From Diospyros lotus (taxonomy: Eukaryota; Streptophyta; Magnoliopsida; Ericales; Ebenaceae), in the NCBI RefSeq assembly GCF_014633365.1, contig NC_068340.1, forward strand, positions 35,042,328 to 35,106,327: a stretch of 64,000 nt of DNA, given 5' to 3'. The position numbers and the translations under genes were made by a program. How positions within the stretch are numbered: the stretch's first letter is position 1; every line of letters starts with the position of its first letter. This document shows positions 1 to 12,410 of this stretch, in pieces. The notes beneath the pieces were generated by a model that saw nothing but the letters and a program-made list of their open reading frames with translations, was not told the origin of the DNA and ran no database searches.

Positions 1-401
1 ATTTCTCATATCCATTCCAAAATTTTCATACATATATCTCGAAAGAAAATTATCATAAATATCAAATGTGGAAGTTAGAATCGAACCTAACATCTTAACA
101 TTAATAACAAATTAATTTTTACATCCTCATTAACCATAATTAAAGTTATACATAATCATTTCTCAAAAAGTTTAAAATTCAAAGTAACAGAACTTAAAAA
201 CATAGACTATATAACATACATTCAACTCATTATACAACTCATCATGCACTTTACTAAGTGCTATTTCATGCCTCATTCATCCTCGTTTATGCTACAATCT
301 CAATCTACAACGTTTGAATATTTCAGGGGCAAATCCCAAGTTAGATGATGAATCATCTAAGTAAGGGAACAAAATATTTAATACTCATGTATGTATACAA
401 T

Positions 402-1198
402 CAAGGTAGTTAAAATTGAGATTTTAAGTGGGATAAAAAAAGTATCCATAAAATCGGATCGTAAAATCGTAAGATTTTAGAGATAATTAAAAATACCCTT
501 CAATTTTTGTAAATATATGTTTATAATAATATAATTTTGTAAAAAATGAATTAATATCTTTTAATAACCTGATTATTCCTTATTATAGTTCAAAAGATGA
601 TACTTCCAAAATATAACTCAAAAACTAGCAGGTTGGTTTAAGCAATTTAGAGGCAAAATATAGGTAATTTAGAAGTAAAATATAGTTTAAAATTATTTAG
701 AGGATTCTTTCAACGTCTTCCATTAGATTTATGTTGCATTTTTTTTTCTTGATTTAACATTGATTAAATCAAGTAAAATCCCGATTTGGGGTTGGGTGGT
801 CCATTAATTCATTACTTGTTTGTCTTGATTCACTTATACAATCAATGTTAAATCAAGTAAAATTTATAATTTAAATCAAGTAAATTGAAACTTATGCAAT
901 TAATGTTAGATGCTATGTGATATTGGAACTTATGCAATTAATGTTAAATCAAGTTCCAATTAGAGGCAAAATATAACAATTCATTGCATAAGTTCCACTG
1001 TCAAATGCTATGTGACATTGAGACGTTGGAAGCATCCTCTAAATTGCAACTTAAATTAATGAAGGTCTTTGAATCGTAAAATCGTATATGTAAAATCGAG
1101 ATTTTATAGGATTTTATCCTAAATTGGATTTTACATGGGATTTGAATGGTTTAAGGGTCTTCGAATTGTAAAATCATAAAATTGGGATTTTAACAACA
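402..1198. mobile_element. MULE-like non-autonomous element with long imperfect inverted repeats
   Basis: An 11-bp direct repeat, ATGTATACAAT, flanks the segment at 391-401 and 1199-1209. The two ends are imperfect inverted repeats sharing GTTAAAAT followed by AT-rich sequence. The similarity extends inward, for example GACGTTG...ATCCTCTAAAT near 680-715 inverted against 1020-1045. The TSD length and the long terminal inverted repeats fit Mutator-like (MULE) elements, which normally give 9-11 bp TSDs. No transposase is present. The middle holds short subrepeats of ATGCAATTAATGTTA. Confidence 0.6.
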
Positions 1199-2291
1199 AT
1201 GTATACAATGCACATAACACTGTACACTGTTTGGGTTAATCGCACTTTAAGATTACCCGCTATTTTTATAGTCTCCCTGCCAGACCGACGTATATGGGTG
1301 CACTATTGGCAAAACAACGACGTCAGTACCTAATCCCAAACTCATGCAACGTATGACCGTGAATCTCATCATGCTTATATGCATATTTCATCATCAATAC
1401 ATGTAAATGCAATCTACATGACATACTCACATCAAAAGATGACAACATGACAAAATCATTTATATAAAATCAAATTTTGAGTCGAACCATTTACAAATCA
1501 AATATTTTCATAAAATTAAATCTAGTTGGAAAGTACCACTTTGGAAAAAGACAATTTTACCTCAAAATTCGCGTCGGACTTCCAATCGTACTTAATTATG
1601 AACTTTGATATACCTTGGCATCATAAGTACTTAAGAAAATCATATTTCTAATTTTCTCTAATTTTTCCTATTTCTTCCTATTATTTCCTCTAGATTATGA
1701 AATAAATACTTTCTCATAAAATTTTCTCAATTTCTCTTCACAATAATTCCTAAAACAACATTTCTAAACCTAAAAAATTTTCTCATAATTTTAAGAATCC
1801 ATGTGTTATTTATTTCTCATGTTCTCTTTGATTTTCAAGCATCTATTGCCTCAAAAATCCATAATAAATACCAATCATGCATTTTTCTTCCAATTTCATC
1901 ATAAAAAAATTCTAAAATATTATTCTCATATTTCTGGAATTTTTGAAGAAATTTTCGAAAATAACTCACATTCCCCCAGAGCAATTGGTATTCTTTTATA
2001 CTGCGACAAAGCCTCGGTTTGCGTATCTAACGCCTTCTGTCACAAATTTTCACACAAACTACTAAACCCAGTTTATAGGATTTTTTCTATAATTTTTTGA
2101 TATTTTTGTCTATATTTTTGTCTTTTTTCTTTTTTTCAAATCTTTCTCACTCTCAAATCTTTCTTTCTTACAATATTTCTCTTTCTAATTTAAGTCATCA
2201 AACATTTCAAGTTTTCTCTATTTATGGAAGGTTGAATTAAGCTTAGCATAATTGTAGTGACCCACTATCTTTAATTATTTTGAAACTTTTC

Positions 2292-2550
2292 TTAATTATT
2301 TTTCACTAAATCTCACCCATAATCTTTAATTATTTGTCCACACCCTATTTTGTCTCCCACATTTCTCAATTATTTCACCTATTATCTTTTATTATTTTGT
2401 CATATTTTTTAATTATTTTTCACTAAATCTCACCTATAATTTTTAATTATTTGTCCACACCCTACTTTGTCTCCTACATTTCTCAATTATTTCACCCACT
2501 ATCTTTAATTATTTTGTCACCTTAATTATTTTTCACTAAATCTTCTTTTG
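2292..2550. repeat. Tandem repeat of about 115 bp, 2.3 copies
   Basis: The phrase TTAATTATTTTTCACTAAATC begins at 2292, 2409 and 2522, giving periods of 117 and 113 bp. The sequence between the copies is clearly alike (TTTGTCTCCCACATTTCTC and so on). It lies inside the degenerate LTR. Confidence 0.75.
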
Positions 2551-2810
2551 AATAGATTATTCTTTTATTTAGTTCATTAATTTTAAGTCAACTTTCTTAA
2601 CCTATTAACTCTAAGCCCATTTATTTAGCCTTTCCTTTTTTTTTCAACTTAGTCCACTAGCTCTAAATCCATTTACTTAATCTTTTTTTTTTTAACTTAG
2701 CTCACTAATTCTAAACCCATTTATTTTCTCAATTATAATCTCTAATGGATGTCAAAAATATTTTAAATAAAAAAAAAAAATTATTATTCTCAAAATACTA
2801 GGATATTACG

Positions 2811-3270
2811 TGCAACCTGACCGCTACCTCGCCTCATCTCGCAACTGCAACCACACCGTCTCTCGCCTTCTCTCGCTGCCATGCCTCTGCGCCTCGTCTT
2901 CTCACTGTTGCAACCTCCAGCAACCGGTGTCCACCCAAACCAACTGAGGCGCAGCGAGTGGCGGCGATCGGCAAGTGGCGAGGATGAGGGCGAGGCGAGA
3001 GAGAGACAAATGAGAAGAGATGTGAGGTGAGAGAGAGTGTGTGTGTTTTGGGTCATTTATCAGAGGGGTAATTTGGTTATTTCATTATTATGTAAAGTCT
3101 TCTGTACACCCCATTCTGTACAAATAGCTTTATCTGGCTTTGATTGCTGCTCGAGTGGGTACAGCGACATGGTCGCTTCCTTTTTATTATTAGTTGCTAA
3201 AATTAGGTCAAGTTGATAAGTGGGGTTTGGTTACTCGGCAAATTAAATGAATAAATGCTGTTCGTTGGGA
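2811..3270. other. Unassigned sequence between LTR and MITE
   Basis: Nothing recognisable as a gene. A GC-richer patch at about 2820-3010 gives short open frames on the minus strand with low-complexity Arg/Ser-rich translations and no family resemblance. Confidence 0.5.
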
Positions 3271-3604
3271 TAATGTTTGTTAATATATATATAATGAAAT
3301 AGAAAAAAAATAGTTTTATTATATTTATTAATTTTATTTAGTGACACTTGAAAAAATCACGTCACTTCTTATTTAATTTTTTTAAATAAATTTATCTTTA
3401 TTTTATTTTTAAATAAATTTATTTTGATCTTTATAGATAAGAAAAAATAATATGTGTTTTTTAATATATTCTAAAAAATTTAACAAATAATTTGATAAAA
3501 ATTTTAAAATACTTCTTACCTTGTATTGATCATTCTATATTTTAATCTAAACAAAATTATAATTTTATTTTAATACAACTTTATCTTATTTTAACAAACA
3601 CTAT
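3271..3604. mobile_element. MITE, family copy 1 of 3
   Basis: The ends are inverted copies, AATGTTTGTTAA on the left and TTAACAAACACT on the right. The body matches the elements at 22651-22954 and 29308-29690, sharing AAAATCACGTCACTTCTTAT, TAAATTTATCT and the GAGAAAAAATAA-like block. It is AT-rich, under 400 bp and has no coding capacity. The superfamily is not clear from the ends. Confidence 0.6.
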
Positions 3605-4075
3605 TCTAATGGTAAATTACTTTTTGAACTCTTTCTGACTTTTTGCTCCATCTTGCCCTTACAGTTGTCCATGTAAGCATTTATTTTTATAGGGTTCTTA
3701 TAAAAAATTATATAATAATGCTTTTATAATTTATCATATCATAATATACTCAAATATTGAAATTTAGATATCCTAATCTCGTCAAGCTAAAAACAATAGT
3801 GCGATAGATCATCATGGCATAATGAAACGAGTACATGCGTTATTTTTTACACCATCTTTGTTTAAGATTAATTTATATTTATGATTTTATTAAGAGTGAT
3901 AATTTCATGTGATAGTGGCATGGAATCTGAGTTAATTGAAAACGATAAATTATATAAATAAAGAGTTGTCATTCTTGTTTTTTAAATAAATAATAGAGTT
4001 TTGTTATGTTGTCTGGGTCGAACAACTCTTATGTTGCCCTACGTGAAATATAAGAAGGGTGTGTGTGAGTCTTAC

Positions 4076-4557
4076 TAGAGATTGCAAATGGGCGGGCCCG
4101 TCCCGCCTCCAGTTTGGCCCACCCATTTGGTGGGCCTGGCCGAATTTGGCCTGCGAGAGAGGCGGGCCAGGCTGGCCAATGGAAATTGGGGCCAAGCACG
4201 GCGCTGTGACCCTTAATAAATGGGCCAAGGCGGGTTAGGTTAAACCGTGGGCTTGTCAAGTCAGCCCGACCCGTGGGCCTGGTTATTTGGGCCGGCTTGT
4301 GGGCTATTTATTTTTAATTTTTTAAAATATGTTTATAAGTAATTAGTTTAAAATATGTTTATTTTTTAAATATATTTTTTAATTTTTTGGTGGGCTGGCA
4401 CACGGGCTATTTTGGTGGGCCGGGCTGGGTCGAGCTGCGGGTCACAAATCACTGGCCCGACACGACCCGTATTCTTCTACTCTGATCGAGTTGGCCCGTC
4501 TGCTACAATACCGAGCCGAGATGGCCCATGGGCGACCCGGCCCATTTGGCATCTATA
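4076..4557. mobile_element. hAT-like non-autonomous element, GGGCC-rich
   Basis: The ends are terminal inverted repeats, TAGAGATTGCAAATGGGC at the left and, on the opposite strand at the right, TATAGATGCCAAATGGGC. An 8-bp near-identical target duplication flanks them: AGTCTTAC at 4068-4075 and AGTCTTTC at 4558-4565. An 8-bp TSD is typical of hAT elements, and the GGGCCGGGC-rich ends are common in plant non-autonomous hATs. There is no transposase. Confidence 0.68.
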
Positions 4558-5873
4558 AGTCTTTCATCTCCTACTTTTTATTTTGCTTGAGTCGAACAAT
4601 AGAACATAATCGATAAATAATATCTTATATGCCAGCATGACATTTTTACATGAAATTTATTATATAAACTATATTATAATGATTTAATTTCGTTTTTTTG
4701 TTTCACCCTTTCTTCAATGTCAAGTTTCAACCGCCGTCCAAATTATCTTTTTAACCATCTAACACGTCTGAAATGACAGATGAGGCTCGTTTAGCTGGCT
4801 CGCATTTTTAGAGTGGGCTGCATTTTGGGGGGCACTCCGACCTACCCTACCCTGATTAAGGCTTAGTCAAAAACTGTTTGATTGGAATTGGGTGAGTTAA
4901 AAGAGAATTTCAGATTGTTTTTTTAATTGAGGTTGTAGTAAAATACCATAAATATAAATTGAATTCTAAATATGTTTTCTATTTTCCTTTTAAGCGCTAA
5001 ACTATTATAAAAACTATTTGCATATATAACATATATAGATGCCTTCAATGACCATAGATGCCTTAAAAAATGCCATCACCATAGATGCCTTCAATGACCA
5101 AATCATAAATTTGTCTCATCATCCTCAAAAACAAAGAAGACAATCAAATTAGAGAACAATTGTCACGCAATCATAAAACAACTCTCACACCCCTCTAATT
5201 ATGTTTATCAGCTTCCTCATGCAAGCTGAAGATCGCACTGCACAATTTTTATTTTTTTTTTACTTCTCAATTTGAATAAGCTATCAATTTAAACCATTAA
5301 GTCAACATTCTTCAAGATAACAATCTGTTTTGAACAAAGAACATCAATAGATTATATTTTCTCTATCATTATTTTGTCAACGAGAAATCTGTGTTCATAT
5401 ATAGTTGGTAAAATGATTGAATTTTAATAAGTTCTTGACTGCAGCCTACAAAAGTAGTCCAGTTAGTCATAGAAAGGAGTCATAACCAATCCTAGTTGCT
5501 AGTAACATATCTAAAGGTCAAGACATCGGCAGTCACAAGGCTATGACACCTCTATCCAAACATTGGGCCAACTTGAGGTACGTACCGTGGCAGAAGCTTG
5601 CCTCAGGCAAAGCCAAGGCACAACATGTTTGATAAAGAACCTTTTACGGAATGAGAAGCAAAATCAGAACACATATGCATTTGTATAATAAAAAAAAAAA
5701 AATACGATCTGGACTTCAGAGTTCATTCATTTCACTAGCATTCGTGCATGTATCCAGCAGGGTGTTAAAGAACACATTGCAGCTAGCGCTGGGGTTGCTG
5801 AAACTGTAATAGGAACTGCAAGCATGCATTTGAGTTTGAAACATATATAAATAAATTGAGAGGTGAAATGTAC
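4558..5873. other. Intergenic, no gene seen
   Basis: AT-rich DNA with a short local repeat of ATAGATGCCTTCAATGACC near 5036-5100. I looked here for exons 3 onward of the reductase remnant (the MPGFTAYAGF region of that family) on the minus strand and did not find them. Confidence 0.55.
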
Positions 5874-6594
5874 CAAGAAGACCGACGTAGTACGAAAGAG
5901 GGATATCATCCTGGCGCAGGATCTTCCTCATCAATTGCTGGGTTCTCGTGATCACGCTGTATTCTTCCCAGCCTGTGATCCCGGTGACGATATCGCCGGC
6001 ACTGAAATCTGGATGATCAGAATCCACAACTCTCGAGACACCAAATCCTTCAAGAACCTTCGTCGAAACACGCCACAAATCAAATTCAAATGGTTATCCA
6101 AAATTGAAACTACAATTACAATTAAGCACAAACAACCATTTCCAAATCAGATCATGTTTGAATTAGCTAGGTTTATCTCTATTATATATTCAGAATTTTA
6201 ATAATGATACGCGCGATACGAAATCATTGGCCGACGAACGAAATGACAAAATAGCCCTTCAGCCATCATCATCCTTGCCCAAATAACTTATTTCATTGTA
6301 TTGAGTCCAGTACGTAGAGAATTTCTCCCGACTGTAGAATGTAAATGTTAATGTAGGAGGAATGGGGAAGGGTTACCGACCGAGCCGGGAAGGAAAGGGG
6401 GGATGTAGGAGTCGTAGAATTGGCGCATGCGCCCTCGCATGTAGGGATCGCAGGAGAGGTAGAGGTTCTTCACCACCACTCCGCCCGACCCCCTCGCCGC
6501 CAGATTTCACCTCCATGTCCGTCTCCTTGGGTATTCCGTCGATGTACCCTTTGAATATGATTCGCTTGTTCTCCACCACTGCCTCCCCCTCCAT
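5874..6594 (-). pseudogene. NADP-dependent alkenal double-bond reductase remnant, exons 1-2 only
   Basis: Medium-chain reductases of this family reduce the C=C bond of 2-alkenals and phenylpropenals with NADPH in the cytosol. Exon 1 (6381-6594) starts MEGEAVVENKRIIFKGYIDG and later reads VVVKNLYLSCDPYMRGRMRQ in a different frame, so there is a frameshift just after the METK-like MEVK at about 6500-6515. Exon 2 (5874-6057) reads VLEGFGVSRVVDSDHPDF, then GITGWEEYSVI and DIPLSYYVGLLG, ending at a GT donor. Joining exon 1 at 6381 to exon 2 at 6057 restores the family order PGS-VLEGFG. The following exons (NADPH-binding fold) are absent downstream. The frameshift plus 3' truncation indicate a pseudogene. 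A sequencing error could explain the frameshift but not the missing exons. Confidence 0.82.
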
Positions 6595-6599
6595 TTCCC

Positions 6600-9239
6600 A
6601 CGCCTCGTCTGTGCCTTTCTCTATCTCTCTCTTCTATGGGAGTTGAACAAGAAGAAGTATATTAGTATGAAGAGAGAGGAGGCTTCGCAAATGGACCTCA
6701 GCTGCTCAACTCTCTGAAAAATTCGAGGCCTTTGTACTCGGCTCCTCGCCCGGCCTGTCCTTTTTTGGACCAAAAGTTTGGAGCCAGCTCAATTAGATTT
6801 TTAGTACATTTTTTAGTCGTTTGTAGTAAATTTAATCATAAAACGACACGTCACTCGGTAGATTACTGTATCGCCGTCCCTGTTTGTAAAGTTTTGATCG
6901 GAAAATTTTAATTTTTTTTATATAAGTTAGTTTTTTTTATTAATATTTCAGAATTAGTTAAGTTTTGAAATATATAAACCATTGGTTGTCACTGACGCCT
7001 ATGCGTCGCTGTTTAATAGTGTCACCTAACAACAAATGTGTTGAGGGGTTAGGTGTCAACCAACAGGCCCTTTCCACTATCGTTCTTGAGTTTTTGGAAT
7101 TTTGAGGCGAAATATAAAAAATGGACTCCCAAATGTAATCGTTGAAAGTTGAAGCAAATATAAAAGAGTGAATCTAATGAGCCAATTGTCAATCGAGAGG
7201 CAATGAGCCACCAGTGATAGCGAGCAATGGAGCAAGAGACAGTGAGCCACCGGTCGGCCACAACTCACAAGGGCGAGCGATCGAGCAGAGCAGCGAAAGG
7301 CGATGCTTGCTGGGCAAGCAATTAAGTGGCAAGCCACTGGCCACGAGGACAAGGCGAGCTAGTAAGGACGAGCGGCCGCCAACCGAGCAGCGAGAGAGCG
7401 AGGGCGAGAGTGAGAGGGTGAGGGTAAGGTTGAGGGCGATGGCTCAGCAAGAGGAGAGAGAGGTAGCAAGTGACCGGTGACGGAGCAATAGCGAGAAGTG
7501 AGAGGCGAGGGCGAGGTGCGACGGAGAGAGAAAGGTAGGGCTAGGGTAGCGAGTGAAAGAGAAGGAAGGAGAAACTTTGCAGACGGGAAGAAGGTGGGCA
7601 GCTGGGCTAGGCTAGGAAATGAGCCCATACAAATGGGAGTGTTTTTTATTTATGAGCCCCTAAGTAGTGAAGTTTCTATGAAATTTCTATGTGCCCTGAG
7701 GTAGCTGTATCATGGGCCTCATTGAATATTCAGCCCTGGCCCTCTCAGCACCCAAAAAATCACTGAGGTGGCCACCAATTTTATCCTCTTTAGGCTAAGT
7801 ACGTAAAATAATAATAAATAAAATTATTAACTTCAACCGTACAATTTATAATATTTGGTGATAACAAAAGGTACAAAATTATTTTAATCTTTATGTGCTA
7901 TTTAAATAAATTAAAGTGTCTAAAATATATATTTTTTCAAAATTAACTAGTGTTGGGTTGACTAATGTTCAGGTTTGATTAACCAAAGATGTCAAGGATA
8001 TTGTTTCTTGAAATGATGACTCGTTTGGTTGATTACAGTAAAAGGTTGGTCAATCAAAAGTGATAAGATATTTATGTTTGAAAATAATTCAAGTTTTTTT
8101 TAAATATAAATAAGAATATATTATAACAAATATCAAGCGATTACAATTCACACGAAAACAACTCCCGAGCAATCAAAGGAAAAAAAAAATAACAATAAGC
8201 AAACCAACCACACAAGAATAAGACAAAAGACAGAACAAATACTCACATCACAAAAAGAAGAAAAGCTGGAGCACAACATAATGTTGGGTCCATGATCATG
8301 GACACTTTTCCAAAAGATTTTAGGCATTTTTTAAAAGAACCAATTTAGTCAACCAAAACAATGGGTCTAGCCAACCAACTAGGGTTTAGTCGACCAAAAT
8401 GAGACAAATTACAACGCATCTTTTTAGGCATCTAGTCTCATTGACCACATACAAGTCATGATCAATCAAATAATCCTAATGCTCTAACAAAACTAGACTA
8501 GTTGACTAAAAACACTCTTTGGTCGGTCAAATCGTCACATAATAATTTTTATTTTTTCTAATAAAGGAGTTTAGTTAACCAAACTTGAGGTTTGGTGAAC
8601 CAAGTATCTATCTAAATGTTTTTTTTTTTCCAAAAACTTTAGCTATTTTTTCTCCTTTACTTATTAGTATTCTCAATCACTTTACTAACGTTTCTAAGGT
8701 TCTTCCACTTGATTTTTCTTAAGGCCAAACGCATTTCTTTTGTGTAACACAAGACAAAAAGTGATTTGTCTCTCTATTATCAATGTTTTTCACTAAAGCA
8801 TGATTGAGACAATAATTTGTCTTTTTCTCTTCGTTTTAGAGCTGCTCCTTTATTCTCTAAATGCTTTTTTATGGTCTTCCAATTTCTAAATACCATATCT
8901 CTTATGACTAACCAATTTTTATCAAGCAGTATTATTTTTTTTATAATCTATTTTACTCTTATATAATGATATTTATCTCTTGAACACTAAGTAATTTTAT
9001 TTTGTAGATCTGCAATTTCTTTACTAATATTGTCTATTTAATGTAGCAAGGTACGTAATTATCTGTTTTGACTAATTCTTTGTGCGTTCAAAATTGAAGG
9101 TATTAAGTGTAAAAGATCTCTGACAGCAAAGTTCATTTTCTTTCCTTCAAGTTAAAATGGCTGTAAGTTAGTTACTTGTATTTTATTCACTTGCATGTGA
9201 GATGGTGTCATTTTGTGAGAGATTTAAATTGCTACATGT
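6600..9239. other. Intergenic, repeat-like, no gene seen
   Basis: 6600-6760 may be the old leader and promoter of the reductase remnant. 7200-7620 is a GC-richer, GAGAGCGAG-like purine-rich patch whose open frames on both strands are low-complexity. 7950-8620 repeats short motifs of the type GTCAACCAAA and TTGGTTGACTAA, suggesting old transposon sequence. No host gene is supported. Confidence 0.5.
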
Positions 9240-9244
9240 GTGAT
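9240..9244. repeat. Target-site duplication, left copy (GTGAT)
   Basis: GTGAT directly precedes the first base of the left LTR and is repeated at 18080-18084 directly after the right LTR. Confidence 0.88.
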
Positions 9245-11977
9245 TATAGTGGCCTACTACCGGATGGTCCCGCTAGCATAGGATATCCGAAAGGAGGTCA
9301 TCACAAGTGTGATATAGAACAATAACATACAACACCATAATACTATCCTTAGATAAACTCAGCGGAAGCTAACATAAAGGTTTACAACATCTTAGACCAT
9401 AGTCTAAACAAAATGAGATACAAGGGCACTAACAAATTTTACAACATAAAATTTCCTCACACTTGCCCTCATCACAAATGCTAACATAGACCATCTAATT
9501 TGGAAGGTCTCTGTACACTTCTAACCCTGGGCTTTAGCCCCACTGGGCTCGCCCTCAACCACTGCTCTACTTGTACCTGGAATGACATGAGAGTAAACAA
9601 GGTGAGCCACAAGGCTCAGCAAGTGTATTTATAAAGCATGGAGATATAGAATCAAAGGCAGGGATAATCAAGATAGAATAAACAATTCTATGATGAGATA
9701 TTAGTATAACGCGACTCATAAGTTCTCGGTTTACATTAATTTCCCATGCCGTGATTATTACATATATTATGCACTCGTTCCCATGCTCATGCATATGCAC
9801 CAATAGTAGGAAATTTTTCTGCATAATTCTCAAGGCTCTCACGGCCTACATATATATATATATATATCCATTCATGAATATATATGCATCATGAAAATAC
9901 ATCAACAAATGATAACAATTTGAGCCACGCCTTCTGGGTTGATGGCCACCTCACCCGCGTCAAGCGCTCATAGGATATCCTTTCTCATCCACGGACTTAG
10001 CCGTCGCGCAAAATAATAGGTGCGCAAATCGGTATAATCATGCATCACATATGCATATCCCTATTTCATGTCAATCCTCAATGATTAAGAAAAATCTCAA
10101 ATCATGCTTAACATGCACAATTACATAAATTAAAGTGTGCACTATCTTATGATCACAGGGTAAATTTTAATACATTTATTGACTCATACTTATAGAAATG
10201 CCCAAACCAATATTTACGGTATATTTTTACCCCAATAATAATCGCAAGGAATCAAAATTTATACATGCAAGAAACACTAAATCTTGCATGACACTAGACC
10301 CTAATGAATAAATGTCATTCCTTAAGAAATGTAGGGTGACACAAAACCCTATTTAGATTTTTGCAATGTTCAACAAGAAAATGAATTAATATTGCAAGAT
10401 TTATCGAAATAAGGAAAATAAAACCCTTTTATCCAACAATGAGGGTTATCAAAAATAATTCAAAAAAACAATGGAAGAACTATACAAAAATCATAATTTT
10501 AAGCGTAGGAAGGATAGACTACATAGGAAGAGTTGAATAACAACATATTTCAGAAATTTCCAGATTTCAAGCATATTTTCAAAAATCCAATCTGGGCTCA
10601 ATATTTGGTCAAATACCACAAACGATATACCAAATCAAAGCCTAATGAGTCTAGTTTCTGGAACATCAACTGGATTTGAAATCGGAAATAACCACAGAGC
10701 ATTATACCCCAAAAACCGAAACAAGAACAGATTATTCAAAAACAGAGCAGAAAATTTCCAGATTCTGGGCAAGAATTTACAAGGATACTGTAGGCTCAAA
10801 ACATAGCCAAAAATTCTAAAAAATTTACCAAATGAATATTATCAAGTCTAGTTTATATAGAAACAAACGGATCTTGAATCGGATATAACCACAGAGAGTT
10901 ATACCCTAAAGAGTACAACAAGGTCAGTTTACTCGAAAGCAGTAAAATTTCCAGATCTTAGCAGGGATTTACAAGGCTATAACATGATCAAATCTTAGTC
11001 AAAAAATTCGATTCTTGTGTCTAAAATTGAGCTTAAGATGTCTAGTTTACAACCCAACAAACGGATCTCAATTTGGATATAAACACAAGAAGTTATAGAC
11101 CAAAGAACATAACATGGTCAGTGAATCCGAGAATAAGAATTTAAGAGCAACAACTTAAAAATGAAGGAAACAAGCCTTCTAAGATGGAAACAAGGTTGAA
11201 GAACTTGCATTAAAAGATAAACAAGAGAAGAAAAACTTACACAATCATAAGGAGAAGAAGAAGAAGAAGATCTTGAATTTGAAACAAGAAGGAAGGGAAC
11301 TTGCCTTAGATGGTTGCAATCCAAAGACATGAAGACACCCCTTGAAATTGAAAATTCCATAGTCTCCACTTAAAGCTTCAATGAAGAAGAACAATGGAGG
11401 AAGAAGAGACAATCGGGAGAGGGAGAAGAAGAAGGGAACAAGAAAGTAAGAAGAAAGAAAAGGAGGAAAAAAAATGTGGGAGACTTGTCTCCCAACTCCT
11501 TTCAATCCATCTCCCTTTTAATTTTCTCTAATTTACCCTTCATACTAACACACACAATTCACATATCTCTTACCCATTTTGGTCATTTTATCATTTTCTT
11601 AATCTTTTTTTTCTTTTTAATTAAGATACCATTCTCTATGCCCATGGCCCAAGCCCAAGTCAAAATATATAGCCCAAGCCCAAGTCAAAATATATGGCCC
11701 AATCCAATTAAGGCCCAATGGACTTTTCTTGAGATTTGGGTTCAACCCAATTCATTTACACTTAAGATTTAATTATTTATCAATGGTCTAATTCAAATAA
11801 GGCCCAAACCCATTTAGCCCACAACTTTGAGACTTTTTCACACCAAATATTATTTTCATTAATTTACCCCCATTACCAACTCATATAATATTTTTAACAA
11901 TTAATTAATAAAGGCAACAACTCTAATGTGCAAACTAAAATACCCATAACACCTAGACCCACTAACGGGTCGTTACA
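9245..11977 (-). repeat. 3' LTR of the LBD-carrying element
   Basis: 2,733 bp, matched base for base with 15347-18079 apart from about four substitutions (three in the first 50 bases and one near 11302). The short open frames inside it, for example 9567-9842 and 11476-11772, recur at the same offset in the other LTR and are not genes. Confidence 0.93.
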
Positions 11978-11978
11978 G

Positions 11979-11994
11979 TTTCTCCCCCCCTTAA
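11979..11994 (-). other. Polypurine tract of the LBD-carrying element
   Basis: On the minus strand the sequence TTAAGGGGGGGAGAAA lies one base before the TGTAACGACC start of the 3' LTR. This is the expected place and composition of a plus-strand primer for reverse transcription. Confidence 0.85.
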
Positions 11995-11995
11995 G

Positions 11996-12410
11996 GGAAT
12001 TTGGTCCCCCAAATTCATACCTAGTCAGTCAAATAGCCGGGAAAAGAGACGTATCATCTCATTCTCGAGCTCTTAAGTAGCCTCATCTGAAGAATGACGT
12101 TGCCACTAGACTTTAACAAACGAAATTGACCGATTTCGCAACACTTTTTCTTTTCGCTCCAAAATGCTAACAGGCATTTCTTCATATGAAGCATCCTGTC
12201 TAACCTCTAAAGCTCGATAATCTATCACGTGTTGGGGGTTTGACACATATTTCCTCAATATAGATACATGAAAAACATTGTGCACCCCCAACAACTGAGG
12301 AAGTAACGTTAACTTGTAAACCAAGGATCCATTTCCTCCAAAATCTCAAACGGCCTGATATAGTGAGGATTGAGTTTCCCCAAAACTCCAAATTAGCATA
12401 CACCTATCAT
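11996..12410 (-). pseudogene. Decayed Gypsy integrase C-terminal end
   Basis: Pieces in more than one frame match the tail of plant Ty3/Gypsy polyproteins: KLNPHYIRPFEILE near 12345-12390, GVHNVFHVSILRKYV near 12240-12290, then SYEEMPVSILERKEKVLRN and an ELENEM motif near 12030. In-frame stops (after VKV, and in place of the usual Trp of EATWE) and at least one frame change show it is dead. It abuts the polypurine tract, as the end of pol does in Gypsy elements, which fixes the element's superfamily. Confidence 0.82.

Larger units (their letters stand above)
1..2810 (-). repeat. Degenerate Gypsy-type LTR, partial, cut by the window edge
   Basis: Read on the minus strand, the sequence beginning near 2810 (GTAATATCC followed by an AT-rich run) resembles the start of plant Ty3/Gypsy LTRs of the TGTAACATCC type. 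Further in, near 296-400 and 1220-1460, the layout parallels the intact LTR at 9.2-12 kb: a short block ending in an AAGTAAG-like motif, then a region with CATGCA-like repeats. No coding region is attached and the other end is outside the window, so it could be a solo LTR or half of an element. It is broken by the insertion at 402-1198. The family call is inference from layout, not alignment. Confidence 0.42.

Noticed and set aside
2253..2264. TGTAGTGACCC on the plus strand as an LTR start
   Set aside because: The surrounding layout fits a minus-strand LTR ending near 2810, and no matching second LTR or target duplication was found.
2790..3056. 88-codon minus-strand ORF
   Set aside because: Arg/Ser-rich low-complexity translation at the edge of a decayed LTR; no support.
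7214..7704. ORFs on both strands in a GAGAGCGAG-rich patch
   Set aside because: Simple-sequence purine bias produces long open frames; the proteins have no resemblance to known families.
9567..11772. ORFs inside the LTRs, repeated exactly at 15669-17874
   Set aside because: Their duplication is explained by the LTR pair; no retroelement or host domain.
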